Below, piece after piece: positions 1 to 6,540 of a DNA stretch of 13,189 bases. This stretch comes from Pseudomonadota bacterium. GTDB lineage: Bacteria > Desulfobacterota > Anaeroferrophillalia > Anaeroferrophillales > Tharpellaceae. Below the pieces are notes generated by a model. It saw only the letters and a program-made list of their open reading frames with translations. It was not told where the DNA came from and ran no database searches. Location: positions 1 through 13,189 of the forward strand of contig WFRT01000132.1 of NCBI GenBank assembly GCA_015486445.1, written 5' to 3'. Positions within the stretch are counted from its first letter, which is position 1. Every line of letters begins with the position of its first letter. Both the position numbers and the translations under genes were made by a program.

Positions 1-25
1 CCTCTAACCATAACCGCCGCCTTCA

Positions 26-1168
26 TCAAGACTGGCTGTCACGGGCGGCTGCCACGGGGATCGGCTCATTGACAAGATCACTTTCGACGGTTGCGATAAA
101 GCTGTGAACCAGGGTGCTGGTTACCCGGCGAATGGCCTTGGCCACGAGTTTGCGATATTCCTGCTCGGCATACATGCTTTCGGGGGTGACCTCGACCTCG
201 GAACGGTTGCTCCACAACAGGCGCCCGGTCTTGGCGTCCTGAACCATGATCCGGATCTGGACTACGGCCCGCGGCACCTTGCCGCCGTTGTGCGCCAGGT
301 AGGCCGTCCCGACCCCGGCCAGGCCCCAGAGGGTGGTATTCAAGGCATGGTAGTCATCGGTGTCGGTTACCGTCGGACCAAACAGCGGGTGTCCGCTGCT
401 GACCGTATCCGTGTCTTCGTCAAAGGGAAAGTTCTTGTTGGCGTGACCAATAGCCAGCCCGGCAATCCCGCCGAGAGCCATCTTGTCCAGCATTTCGTAG
501 TTATCCGACTTGGCCACCCCGAAAAGCATCCGCTGGCTGGAATTGAAAACAAAGGGCAGAACACCGATGTGAAAGGGATTGAAATCATCCCTGGCCACGC
601 CCCGCTCAAATTCGATCAGGCGGCCGCGAATGATATAATCGGCACTGAAATGATCCCCGATCCGGGCAACTTCCTGACTGGTCAGCGAAACATGGAAGGG
701 ACTGCCGCCGGCGACATTGCCGGAAGAATCCTTTTCCTCGTTGTCGATGAGCTTGTTCCGGTTGATGGCACTTTCCATCTCCCGTACCATGGTATCGGAC
801 CAGCCTCCGGTTTCGATTTCGGAGCGCATGTAGCGGCTGCTGGCCGTATCGGTATAAAAGACCTCCGGGGTTTCGATGATATGTTCATCCATCAGGTAAC
901 TGACAACATCTTCCTCGGGGGCGGTCAGGAGCCCGTAGCGGGAGAATTCATCTTCCAGCGCCTCGGTTACCAGGACGTTGCGCCGCCAGTACAAATCCGG
1001 AGAAGATTTCGGGGTGTAATCAGCAAAAGGCATGATTACCACCGACTTTCCAGTAGGGCTGACCTTGTCGGTCGGAACCGGACTTACGGTCTCTTTGGTT
1101 ATCTGCCCACAGGAGGCCAGTACCATCATCAGCACCACCACGAGAAAAGATGTGTATTTCAATTTCAT
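26..1168 (-). CDS. Putative outer-membrane lipoprotein, CsgG/LpoB-like
   Basis: A 380-residue lipoprotein of uncertain function. It begins with a short basic stretch and a hydrophobic segment (residues 8-19) ending in a lipobox Leu17-Ala18-Ser19-Cys20, so it should be cleaved and lipidated at Cys20 by signal peptidase II. After a Thr/Pro-rich linker, residues 43-50 (VVIMPFAD) form the type of first beta strand seen in CsgG, LpoB and TolB-N-like periplasmic domains. Residues 175-185 (SADYIIRGRLI) and 303-321 (VQIRIMVQDA followed by TGRLLWSN) also match how those families read. Two Gly/Ala-rich hydrophobic stretches (230-242 and 280-290) could be buried helices or membrane-contacting segments. 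The start is supported by GGGAGGA about 9 nt upstream of the ATG. It is monocistronic within the window, behind the secG terminator. Family membership is inferred from these motifs only; the biological role is unknown. Confidence 0.8.
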   Translation of the reverse strand: MKLKYTSFLVVVLMMVLASCGQITKETVSPVPTDKVSPTGKSVVIMPFADYTPKSSPDLYWRRNVLVTEALEDEFSRYGLLTAPEEDVVSYLMDEHIIETPEVFYTDTASSRYMRSEIETGGWSDTMVREMESAINRNKLIDNEEKDSSGNVAGGSPFHVSLTSQEVARIGDHFSADYIIRGRLIEFERGVARDDFNPFHIGVLPFVFNSSQRMLFGVAKSDNYEMLDKMALGGIAGLAIGHANKNFPFDEDTDTVSSGHPLFGPTVTDTDDYHALNTTLWGLAGVGTAYLAHNGGKVPRAVVQIRIMVQDAKTGRLLWSNRSEVEVTPESMYAEQEYRKLVAKAIRRVTSTLVHSFIATVESDLVNEPIPVAAARDSQS

Positions 1169-1485
1169 CGCCCAAGTTCCTCCCTTGTCCTGCCAACCAT
1201 TAGGTAATTTGCATTGGTAAACGAAAATGCTTAAACTAAAATTTTCTAATTAAATGGTTCAGAGATGCACATTGACACCCGCCCGCCGGAATGACATAAT
1301 TGAACTGTCTTTTCAGGCTTGTAACCAATCGCCATCTTCCCGCCCTGGAAAATACGGGTTTTTAATAAACTCCGGGCTTAAAACTCTCTAATGCAAAACT
1401 CTCTGCAATCCGCATACCAGATTAAGGCTTTAATGAAAAGGAAAATTTTTCCCAAACGCTAAGACAGGGTTTTTTCTCGGAAAAT
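1169..1485. other. Gene-free stretch upstream of the lipoprotein gene
   Basis: About 317 nt between the lipoprotein start and the secG terminator. It is more AT-rich than the genes around it, which fits a promoter region for the lipoprotein gene, but I could not pick one convincing -35/-10 pair. A short imperfect tandem repeat with the unit aaaactctct lies at 1380-1389 and 1395-1404. I see no ORF with coding character, no tRNA and no strong hairpin. Confidence 0.5.
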
Positions 1486-1513
1486 AAAAAAGGGCTCCCA
1501 GTCATGGGAGCCC
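1486..1513 (-). terminator. Rho-independent terminator after secG
   Basis: On the minus strand a perfect 9-bp stem (GGGCTCCCA, loop TGAC, TGGGAGCCC) is followed directly by TTTTTT. It lies about 40 nt past the secG stop codon and should end the gap-pgk-tpiA-secG transcript before the lipoprotein gene. Confidence 0.9.
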
Positions 1514-1553
1514 TCAAAGAAAGGCCATCGCGCAAGGCGGCGGAAAAGTTGTT

Positions 1554-1958
1554 TTACTCGCTCTTTTTGGCGTCCGGGGCCGAAGCCGGGGCCGGGGTCG
1601 GCTGGGCGGCCGGGGCCGCTTTCGGCACAGCGGCCGGAGAGGCTTTTACCGGGGCCGGCTTGGACGCTTTTTTAGCCGGAGCCTCGATCGGCGGCGGTTT
1701 GTAACCCTGCATTACGGTGCCCTTGGCCCGATGGGCCGACATAATCGTCAGGGAAAGTGAAGTTATCATGAACAGGGCCGCAAAAACCGCCGTCAGGCGG
1801 GTAAAGAACTTTCCCGAGCCGCTCCCGCCAAACAGGGTCTGGCTGCTCCCACCGCCAAAAGCCGCCCCCATACCGCCGGCGCTGCCGGACTGCAGCAGGA
1901 TGACAACAATCAGTACGAGACTGAAAATAACATGAAAAACAATCAACAAAGTGGTCAA
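1554..1958 (-). CDS. secG: Preprotein translocase subunit SecG
   Basis: SecG is the small accessory subunit of the SecYEG channel in the inner membrane and improves SecA-driven export. The 134-residue protein has two membrane helices (about 3-22 and 55-74). They are joined by the family's Gly/Ser-rich loop QSGSAGGMGAAFGGGSSQ (24-41) followed by a conserved TLFG and Phe/Thr-rich segment. A tail rich in Ala, Pro and Lys (about 88-134) follows, of the low-complexity kind common in longer proteobacterial SecG proteins. No ATG is well placed. I chose a TTG at 1956-1958 because GGAG lies about 8 nt upstream and the protein then begins MTTLLIVFHV right before helix 1. A longer reading to 2045 adds 29 residues unlike SecG. 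The gene lies 165 nt after tpiA, a frequent neighbour in proteobacteria. Confidence 0.93.
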   Translation of the reverse strand: MTTLLIVFHVIFSLVLIVVILLQSGSAGGMGAAFGGGSSQTLFGGSGSGKFFTRLTAVFAALFMITSLSLTIMSAHRAKGTVMQGYKPPPIEAPAKKASKPAPVKASPAAVPKAAPAAQPTPAPASAPDAKKSE

Positions 1959-2035
1959 AACTAGATCTCCAGCATCCCGGCGCGCTCCAGCCCGCCATGA
2001 TATAACGATTGAAACCTTGAAATCACGAGGGAGGG

Positions 2036-2064
2036 CATTTACCAATTAGTCCGGACAAAGTCAA
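2036..2064 (-). promoter_or_regulatory. Candidate sigma-70 promoter for secG
   Basis: In the tpiA-secG gap the minus strand reads TTGACT, a 17-nt spacer, then TAAATG. The -35 box is close to consensus; the -10 box matches TATAAT at only three positions. It would give a leader of about 70 nt before the TTG start of secG. The gene may therefore be transcribed both from this site and by read-through from tpiA, since I see no convincing terminator between them. Confidence 0.35.
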
Positions 2065-2123
2065 GGAAAAGTAGCCGAACCTTTACACTATTTCCGGACC
2101 GGGTACCGCTTCTACCCGGCTTT

Positions 2124-2867
2124 TCAGGCCCGGGCAATCCGCCAGAAGCTTTCGGGGTCGAGGGAAGCGCCGCCGACCAGAAGCCCGTCAACCTCGGGCT
2201 GAGCCAGCAGGGCGGCGGCATTCTGCGGCTTGGCGCTGCCCCCGTAGAGAATGGGAATTAAGCCGCCGCCGGCAAAACGACGGGCCAGGAAGCGACGAAT
2301 CTCAAGATGCATCTGCCGGGCATCCTCGGGAACCGCGGTCTGCCCGGTGCCAATCGCCCAAACCGGCTCGTAAGCGATCATCAACCCGGCGCCGGCAAAG
2401 CCCTCAAGGCCGGTCTCAAGCTGCCCCAGCACCACGGCCGCGGCTTTCCCCGACTGGCGCTGTTCCAGGGTCTCGCCGACACAAAATATCGGCCTCAGGC
2501 CGCCCGCGGCCGCGGCCTGCAGTTTCAGGCGCAGCAGCTCATCATCCTCGTTGAACAGGTGGCGCCGTTCCGAATGACCGACAATGACCCAGCCGGCGCC
2601 GGCATCCCTGATCATCGCGACCGAGGTCTCCCCAGTATAGGCTCCGCTCTCCTGCGGGGCGCAGTTCTGCGCGACAAGACCGATCCCCAGTTCGCCACAG
2701 GCTTCGGCCAGGCCGGCCAGCAGGGTGAAATTGGGGGCCAGAAGCAGTTGCCGCGGCGGCCGGGACTGCCCCATAAACTCCTTGAACCGGCGCAGAAACT
2801 CCCGTCCCTGGCTCAAGGTCAGGTTCATTTTCCAGTTGCCGGCAACGATCTGGGGGCTCTCGTTCAT
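2124..2867 (-). CDS. tpiA: Triose-phosphate isomerase
   Basis: Interconverts dihydroxyacetone phosphate and glyceraldehyde 3-phosphate in the cytoplasm. The 247-residue length is typical of the family's (beta/alpha)8 barrel. All catalytic residues are visible: Asn11 and Lys13 in GNWKMN, His98 in VIVGHSERR, and Glu167 in AYEPVWAIGTG, followed by the flexible loop 6 that closes over substrate. The phosphate-binding region near the C-terminus is intact (YGGSAKPQN at 208-216, LLVGGASLDPESF at 229-241). The chosen ATG overlaps the pgk stop codon as ATGA, with AGGA just upstream, so the two genes are probably translationally coupled. An in-frame ATG 33 nt further upstream lies inside pgk and adds residues unlike this family. 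Third gene of the gap-pgk-tpiA operon. Confidence 0.97.
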   Translation of the reverse strand: MNESPQIVAGNWKMNLTLSQGREFLRRFKEFMGQSRPPRQLLLAPNFTLLAGLAEACGELGIGLVAQNCAPQESGAYTGETSVAMIRDAGAGWVIVGHSERRHLFNEDDELLRLKLQAAAAGGLRPIFCVGETLEQRQSGKAAAVVLGQLETGLEGFAGAGLMIAYEPVWAIGTGQTAVPEDARQMHLEIRRFLARRFAGGGLIPILYGGSAKPQNAAALLAQPEVDGLLVGGASLDPESFWRIARA

Positions 2868-4090
2868 TCCTGATCCTCTTTGAAATATTTCTGGCAGCAC
2901 TCTTCCAGGGCCTTGACCGCCGGCAGCGTTTTCCCCTCCATCAATTCCAGGAAGGCTCCACCCCCGGTTGAGATATAGGATATCCGGTCAACCTCGCCGG
3001 CCTTGTGGATGGCGACATCGGTATCCCCTCCTCCGACAATCGTCAGGGCATAGGTGCTGGCCACGTTGTGGGCCATTCCGAGGGTGCCGCGGCTGAAAAT
3101 GGGGATCTCGAAAACCCCCATCGGGCCATTCCAGATGATGGTTTTTGAATCCTGGATAACTTCGTTGAAAAGGGTCGCGGAGGCCGGCCCGATGTCGAGC
3201 CCCATCCAGCCCCGGGGAATTTCCTGGACCGGCACCACCTTGGTTTCGACATCCGCGGCAATCTCCGGCGCAGCCACACAGTCAACCGGAAGATAGAAGC
3301 GGATACCACGGCCGATGGCATCTTCAAAGGTGTCACGGGCCTGGTCGATCATGTCCTCCTCGATCATCGAGTTGCCGAGGCCGAAGCCCTGGGCCTTGAG
3401 AAAGGTAAAAGCCATGGCTCCGCCGACAATCAGCCGATCCACCTTGTGCAGCAGATTCCTGATCACCGGCAGTTTGCTCGACACCTTGGCCCCCCCGATA
3501 ATCGCGGTCAGCGGGCGCAGGGGCTTTTCCAGGGCCCGGGCAAAATAATCAAGCTCCTCCCGCATCAGGAAGCCGCCCAGACAGACCGGCACGAACCGGG
3601 TCACCCCGACCACCGAGGCGTGGGCCCTGTGGGCCGTGGCAAAGGCATTGTTGACATAGATGTCGATCCCCTCTGCCAGGGCCCGGGCAAAATCCGGATC
3701 GTTACTGGTCTCGCCGGGATGAAAACGCAGATTTTCGAGCATGATCACGGAACCCGGTTCGGCCGCGACAATCTTCTCCCTGACCTTCTCCCCGACACAG
3801 TCATCGAGAAAGACCACCTCTTTCTTCAGCAGCCGGGTCAGGCGCTTGGCCACCGGTTCCAGGGAATATCCCGGCACCCGCCTGCCCTTGGGGCGCCCGA
3901 GGTGGGTGGCCAGGACAATCACGGCATTTTCATCGAGAAGAAAGTTGATGCTTTTCAAAACCCGGCGAATCCGCACATCATCGGTGATCTTGCCGTTGTT
4001 GTCCATGGGCACGTTGAAGTCGACCCGCATCAGGACCTTTTTCCCGGTATAGAAATTTTCCGGCACCTGGTCTATGTAACGTACGCTCAT
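2864..4090 (-). CDS. pgk: Phosphoglycerate kinase
   Basis: Transfers phosphate between 1,3-bisphosphoglycerate and ADP, making ATP in glycolysis and consuming it in gluconeogenesis. The protein has 408 residues, near the usual bacterial length of about 390-400. The N-terminal substrate domain has the signature RVDFNVPMD (22-30), HLGRPKG (63-69), MLENLRFHPGE (117-127) and a HRAHAS segment (154-159). The C-terminal nucleotide domain has GGAKVSSKL (199-207), NGPMGVFE (321-328), GGGDTDVA (353-360) and STGGGAFLELMEGKTLP (374-390). Residues 147-150 read NNAF where many relatives have NDAF, a mild deviation. The ATG has GGGAGGAG a few bases upstream. Only 40 nt separate it from gap, and its stop codon overlaps the tpiA start. 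Confidence 0.97.
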   Translation of the reverse strand: MSVRYIDQVPENFYTGKKVLMRVDFNVPMDNNGKITDDVRIRRVLKSINFLLDENAVIVLATHLGRPKGRRVPGYSLEPVAKRLTRLLKKEVVFLDDCVGEKVREKIVAAEPGSVIMLENLRFHPGETSNDPDFARALAEGIDIYVNNAFATAHRAHASVVGVTRFVPVCLGGFLMREELDYFARALEKPLRPLTAIIGGAKVSSKLPVIRNLLHKVDRLIVGGAMAFTFLKAQGFGLGNSMIEEDMIDQARDTFEDAIGRGIRFYLPVDCVAAPEIAADVETKVVPVQEIPRGWMGLDIGPASATLFNEVIQDSKTIIWNGPMGVFEIPIFSRGTLGMAHNVASTYALTIVGGGDTDVAIHKAGEVDRISYISTGGGAFLELMEGKTLPAVKALEECCQKYFKEDQE

Positions 4091-4130
4091 TCCACTCCTC
4101 CCGGTTCGCAGTCCATCATCCCGTCTGCGG

Positions 4131-5147
4131 TCAAATCAACCCCGTCTTCTCGGCCACGTAGCAGGTCAGGTCGTTGAGCCGGTTGGCGTAACCCCACTCA
4201 TTGTCGTACCAGGCCATGACTTTGACCAGGTTGCCGCCGATAACGTTGGTCAGCGGCGCATCGATAATCGAAGAGTGGGCATTGTGGTTGAAGTCAATCG
4301 AGACCAGGGGTTCTTCGGAAACCTGGAGAATGCCCTTGAGTTCACCGGCCGCCGCGGCCCGGAACGCGTCATTCACGGCGGCCGCCGTGGTCGGCTTTTC
4401 ACTTTCGAAAACCAGGTCGACCATCGAGACGTTGGGGGTCGGCACCCGGACGGCGAGACCGTCGAGCTTGCCCTGCAGAGCGGGCAGCACCAGGCCGACG
4501 GCCGCCGCCGCACCGGTCGTGGTCGGAATGATCGACATCGCCGCGGCCCGGGCCCGGCGCAGGTCCTTGTGCCGGGAATCAAGAATCTGCTGATCCCGGG
4601 TATAGGAGTGAATGGTGGTCATCATCCCCTTGACGATGCCGAATTTTTCCAGCAGCACCTTGGCCGCCGGGGCCAGGCAGTTGGTCGTGCAGGAGGCGTT
4701 GGAGACCACGAAATGGCTCTCCGGATCGAAGTCTGCCTGGTTGACTCCGAGAACCAGCGTCGCGTCGGCCTTTTTGACCGGGGCCGAAACCACAACCCGC
4801 TTGACTCCCTGTTCGAGAAACACCGCGGCCTTATCCCGCTCCCGATAGTGGCCGGAACACTCCATGACAATATCGACCCCGAGTTCCCGCCAGGGGACGG
4901 CCCGGGGATCGCGGCCGGCCACCAGAGCAACGGTTCGACCGTTGATCTTCAGACATTTGTCGCCGGCCTCGATCTCGGCCTGCAGGCACCCGGAGACCGA
5001 GTCGTATTTCAACAGGTGGGCCATTGTCCGGGCATCATCCGTAGTGCTGACAATCGCCTTGAAATTAAACCGGTCATCGGCAGCAGCAGCCCGCAGGCAG
5101 TCTCTGCCGATCCGTCCAAAACCATTAAGTGCAACATTAACCGCCAT
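4131..5147 (-). CDS. gap: Glyceraldehyde-3-phosphate dehydrogenase, type I
   Basis: Oxidises glyceraldehyde 3-phosphate to 1,3-bisphosphoglycerate with NAD(P), or runs in reverse in gluconeogenesis. The 338-residue protein has the Rossmann motif NGFGRIGR (8-15), catalytic Cys153 in SNASCTTNCLAP, His180 in TTIHSYTRDQ, the RRARAAA segment (197-203), RVPTPNVSMVDL (234-245) and WYDNEWGY (313-320). I chose the ATG at 5147 because GGAGG lies 8 nt upstream; a TTG two codons earlier is too close to that site. Two cofactor-specificity positions are unusual. The conserved Asp that binds the NAD adenosine ribose is Thr35 (VSTTDD where NAD enzymes read IND), and the usual Leu-Pro before His-Lys-Asp-Leu is Ser191-Arg192. 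Both resemble NADP-accepting enzymes. First gene of gap-pgk-tpiA; its leader carries a mobile element. Confidence 0.96.
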   Translation of the reverse strand: MAVNVALNGFGRIGRDCLRAAAADDRFNFKAIVSTTDDARTMAHLLKYDSVSGCLQAEIEAGDKCLKINGRTVALVAGRDPRAVPWRELGVDIVMECSGHYRERDKAAVFLEQGVKRVVVSAPVKKADATLVLGVNQADFDPESHFVVSNASCTTNCLAPAAKVLLEKFGIVKGMMTTIHSYTRDQQILDSRHKDLRRARAAAMSIIPTTTGAAAAVGLVLPALQGKLDGLAVRVPTPNVSMVDLVFESEKPTTAAAVNDAFRAAAAGELKGILQVSEEPLVSIDFNHNAHSSIIDAPLTNVIGGNLVKVMAWYDNEWGYANRLNDLTCYVAEKTGLI

Positions 5148-5170
5148 AGTCAAGCCCTCCCGAATCGATA

Positions 5171-5196
5171 AATTTCACAAAAACACAGACCGTTCA
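5171..5196. repeat. Left 26-bp direct repeat (target-site duplication) of element copy 1
   Basis: These 26 bases (beginning aatttcacaaaaacac) recur without mismatch at 5456-5481. Both copies abut the terminal inverted repeats of the element at 5197-5455. An exact, flush duplication is what transposase-mediated insertion produces. The repeat lies in the gap leader, about 24 nt from the start codon. Confidence 0.85.
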
Positions 5197-5455
5197 GTAA
5201 CTATTCAGCCGCGTACGGGGTCGGGCGCGGTTTTTCTTCGCTAGGCGTTAAGATTTCTGTTTTTCCAGCGCTCGCTCCGCCCGCACCCCAAGGGCACTTC
5301 CGTTGGGCGCATGCAAAACTCGCTACGCTCAAACAGTTGCAATGCTTATGGGCTCCCGCTCGCTGGGAAAAACAACGAAATCTTTCCGAAACCGCTCCGA
5401 AAACCACCCCCGCCCCCTCCTGAAAGAGAGGAGGTAGAATTTGGCTGAATAGTTA
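5197..5455 (-). mobile_element. MITE-like element, copy 1 (complete, 259 bp)
   Basis: A non-coding element with perfect 14-bp terminal inverted repeats: GTAACTATTCAGCC at 5197-5210 and its complement at 5442-5455. It is inverted relative to copy 2 (9388-9624) and copy 3 (13058-13189), which it matches almost base for base over most of its length. Inside are a CCTC...GAGG hairpin next to a G-rich run, and a matched pair of arms AGATTTC...GTTTTTC / GAAAAACAGAAATCT enclosing GAGCG/GCGAG-rich sequence. Relative to copy 2 it has about 25 extra bases near 5285-5310, themselves able to form a small stem (CCCAA/TTGGG). It lies between gap and its likely upstream promoter and would be transcribed in the gap leader. 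I found no transposase; mobility would need one supplied in trans. Confidence 0.8.
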
Positions 5456-5481
5456 CAATTTCACAAAAACACAGACCGTTC
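5456..5481. repeat. Right 26-bp direct repeat (target-site duplication) of element copy 1
   Basis: Identical to 5171-5196 over all 26 bases and flush with the right terminal inverted repeat. Removing the element and one repeat copy joins the gap leader into a continuous upstream region. Confidence 0.85.
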
Positions 5482-5605
5482 AAAGGCCGATTCCCACCGC
5501 CAAGAAACGGCGGCCGGGGATCGTGACCGTACTTTTACCGGCCCGTTTAATTGCATAAATAACCACAATAGTCAATTCAATAGTCCTTGTCGGCCGGGCC
5601 CTCCG
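5482..5605. other. Non-coding stretch between element copy 1 and the ccsA terminator
   Basis: Together with the element this makes a gene-free region of about 530 nt between gap and ccsA. It holds a GC-rich patch with gccgcc/ggcggc complementarity (about 5495-5515) and an AT-rich patch (about 5545-5582) where I place the candidate gap promoter. Short reading frames crossing it have no recognisable protein motif. Confidence 0.5.
5547..5575 (-). promoter_or_regulatory. Candidate sigma-70 promoter for gap-pgk-tpiA
   Basis: The minus strand reads TTGACT, a 17-nt spacer, then AATTAA within the only AT-rich patch between the ccsA terminator and the element. If used, the gap message would have a leader of about 390 nt containing element copy 1. 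The -10 box is weak, and a promoter within or downstream of the element cannot be excluded. Confidence 0.3.
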
Positions 5606-5648
5606 CCAACAAAAAACGCCGCGGGACAACCGCGGCGTTTTTTGTTGG
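5606..5648 (-). terminator. Strong bidirectional hairpin terminator after ccsA
   Basis: A perfect inverted repeat: arms AACGCCGCGG and CCGCGGCGTT around the loop GACAA, extended by A-tract/T-tract and CCAAC/GTTGG pairing. Both strands end the stem in TTTTTT, so it could stop transcription either way. It lies about 33 nt past the ccsA stop codon and insulates the gap operon from the cytochrome maturation operon. Confidence 0.93.
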
Positions 5649-5680
5649 CCAGGCGCACGGGCCGGAACGGCCCTCAACCC

Positions 5681-6526
5681 TCAACCCCCACCGTAGCTGT
5701 GGAGACCGGAAAGCAGCAGGTTGACCCCGAGATAGGTAAAGATAACGGCCACGAAACCGAAAATGGAAAGCATCGCGGCCTTGATCCCATGCCATCCCCG
5801 GGTGATCCGGGCATGGAGAAAGGCGGCGTAAATAAACCAGGTAATCAAGGACCAGGTCTCCTTGGGGTCCCAGCTCCAGTAGGTACCCCAGGCATAATTG
5901 GCCCAGGCCGCCCCGGTAACGATACCGATGGTCAGCAGGGGAAAGCCCACGGCAATCGACTTGTAGACCAGGTCGTCCAGAACCTCGGAGGAGGGAAAGG
6001 CCGCCAGCATCCCCCCCTGTCGACCCTGGTCTTCATAACGCTTCTTCAGGATATAGGTGATGCTGACCCCGCAGGAAACGGCAAAGGCCGCATATCCCAG
6101 AAAGCAGCTTACGACGTGGGACAGCAGCCAGTTGCTCTGCAGGGCGGGAACCAGCGGCTGGATGGTTTCGTTGACACTCGGGGAAATCGAGGCGTAGGCC
6201 ATTCCCAGGAACGCAAACGGGGTGACGAAGGCCCCGAGGATCGAGAGCTTGTAGCGGTACTCGATAATCATGTAGACCAGGATGATGGTCCAGGAGAAAA
6301 AAACCAGGGACTCGTAGAGATTGGACATCGGGGCGTGGCCGATGCCGAGCTGGTAGGACTCGTACCAGCGCAGCCCGATGGCGGCGGTCTGGGCCAGCCA
6401 GCCGCCCAGCAGGATCAGGCTGGCAAAACGCGCCACCAGGGGGCGCCGAAAAGCCAGGTAACTGACGTAGACCACCATCGCGGCCATGTAAACGAAGGTA
6501 ACGATACTGAAAATATAGGTATTCAT
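5681..6526 (-). CDS. ccsA: Cytochrome c biogenesis protein CcsA (CcsB/ResC-type)
   Basis: Haem-handling membrane protein of System II cytochrome c maturation; with ResB it moves haem across the membrane and joins it to CxxCH motifs of apocytochromes. The 281-residue protein is almost entirely membrane helices (about eight hydrophobic segments). It contains the WWD signature WGTYWSWDPKETWSLITW at 213-230, typical of the CcsA/CcmC/CcmF haem-handling family. Candidate haem-ligand or conserved histidines are His64 (GHAPMSN), His137 (LLSHV), His238 (FLHAR) and His275 (GLHSYG). The ATG has GGGGA about 8 nt upstream, overlapping the resB stop codon, and only 14 nt separate the two genes, so they form one operon. 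Family databases variously name this protein CcsA, CcsB or ResC. Confidence 0.95.
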   Translation of the reverse strand: MNTYIFSIVTFVYMAAMVVYVSYLAFRRPLVARFASLILLGGWLAQTAAIGLRWYESYQLGIGHAPMSNLYESLVFFSWTIILVYMIIEYRYKLSILGAFVTPFAFLGMAYASISPSVNETIQPLVPALQSNWLLSHVVSCFLGYAAFAVSCGVSITYILKKRYEDQGRQGGMLAAFPSSEVLDDLVYKSIAVGFPLLTIGIVTGAAWANYAWGTYWSWDPKETWSLITWFIYAAFLHARITRGWHGIKAAMLSIFGFVAVIFTYLGVNLLLSGLHSYGGG

Positions 6527-6540
6527 AGCTGCTGTCCCCT

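Noticed and set aside
104..1207. Plus-strand open frame of 367 codons opposite the lipoprotein gene
   Set aside because: The minus-strand frame has a lipobox, a ribosome-binding site and coherent strands; the plus frame reads as a low-complexity complement.
2099..2119. Hairpin CCGGGTA/TACCCGG after tpiA as a terminator
   Set aside because: A 7-bp stem with a 7-nt loop and no T-run on the minus strand; too weak to call, and secG may be partly read through from tpiA.
5201..5407. Minus-strand 68-codon frame within element copy 1
   Set aside because: It lies wholly inside the repeat element, runs over hairpins and a length-variable block, and copy 2 does not preserve it. Not a credible gene.
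5171..5481. The paired 26-bp repeats as a CRISPR or tandem regulatory repeat
   Set aside because: There are only two copies, separated by a 259-bp element with inverted repeat ends exactly at their borders. This is insertion geometry, not an array.
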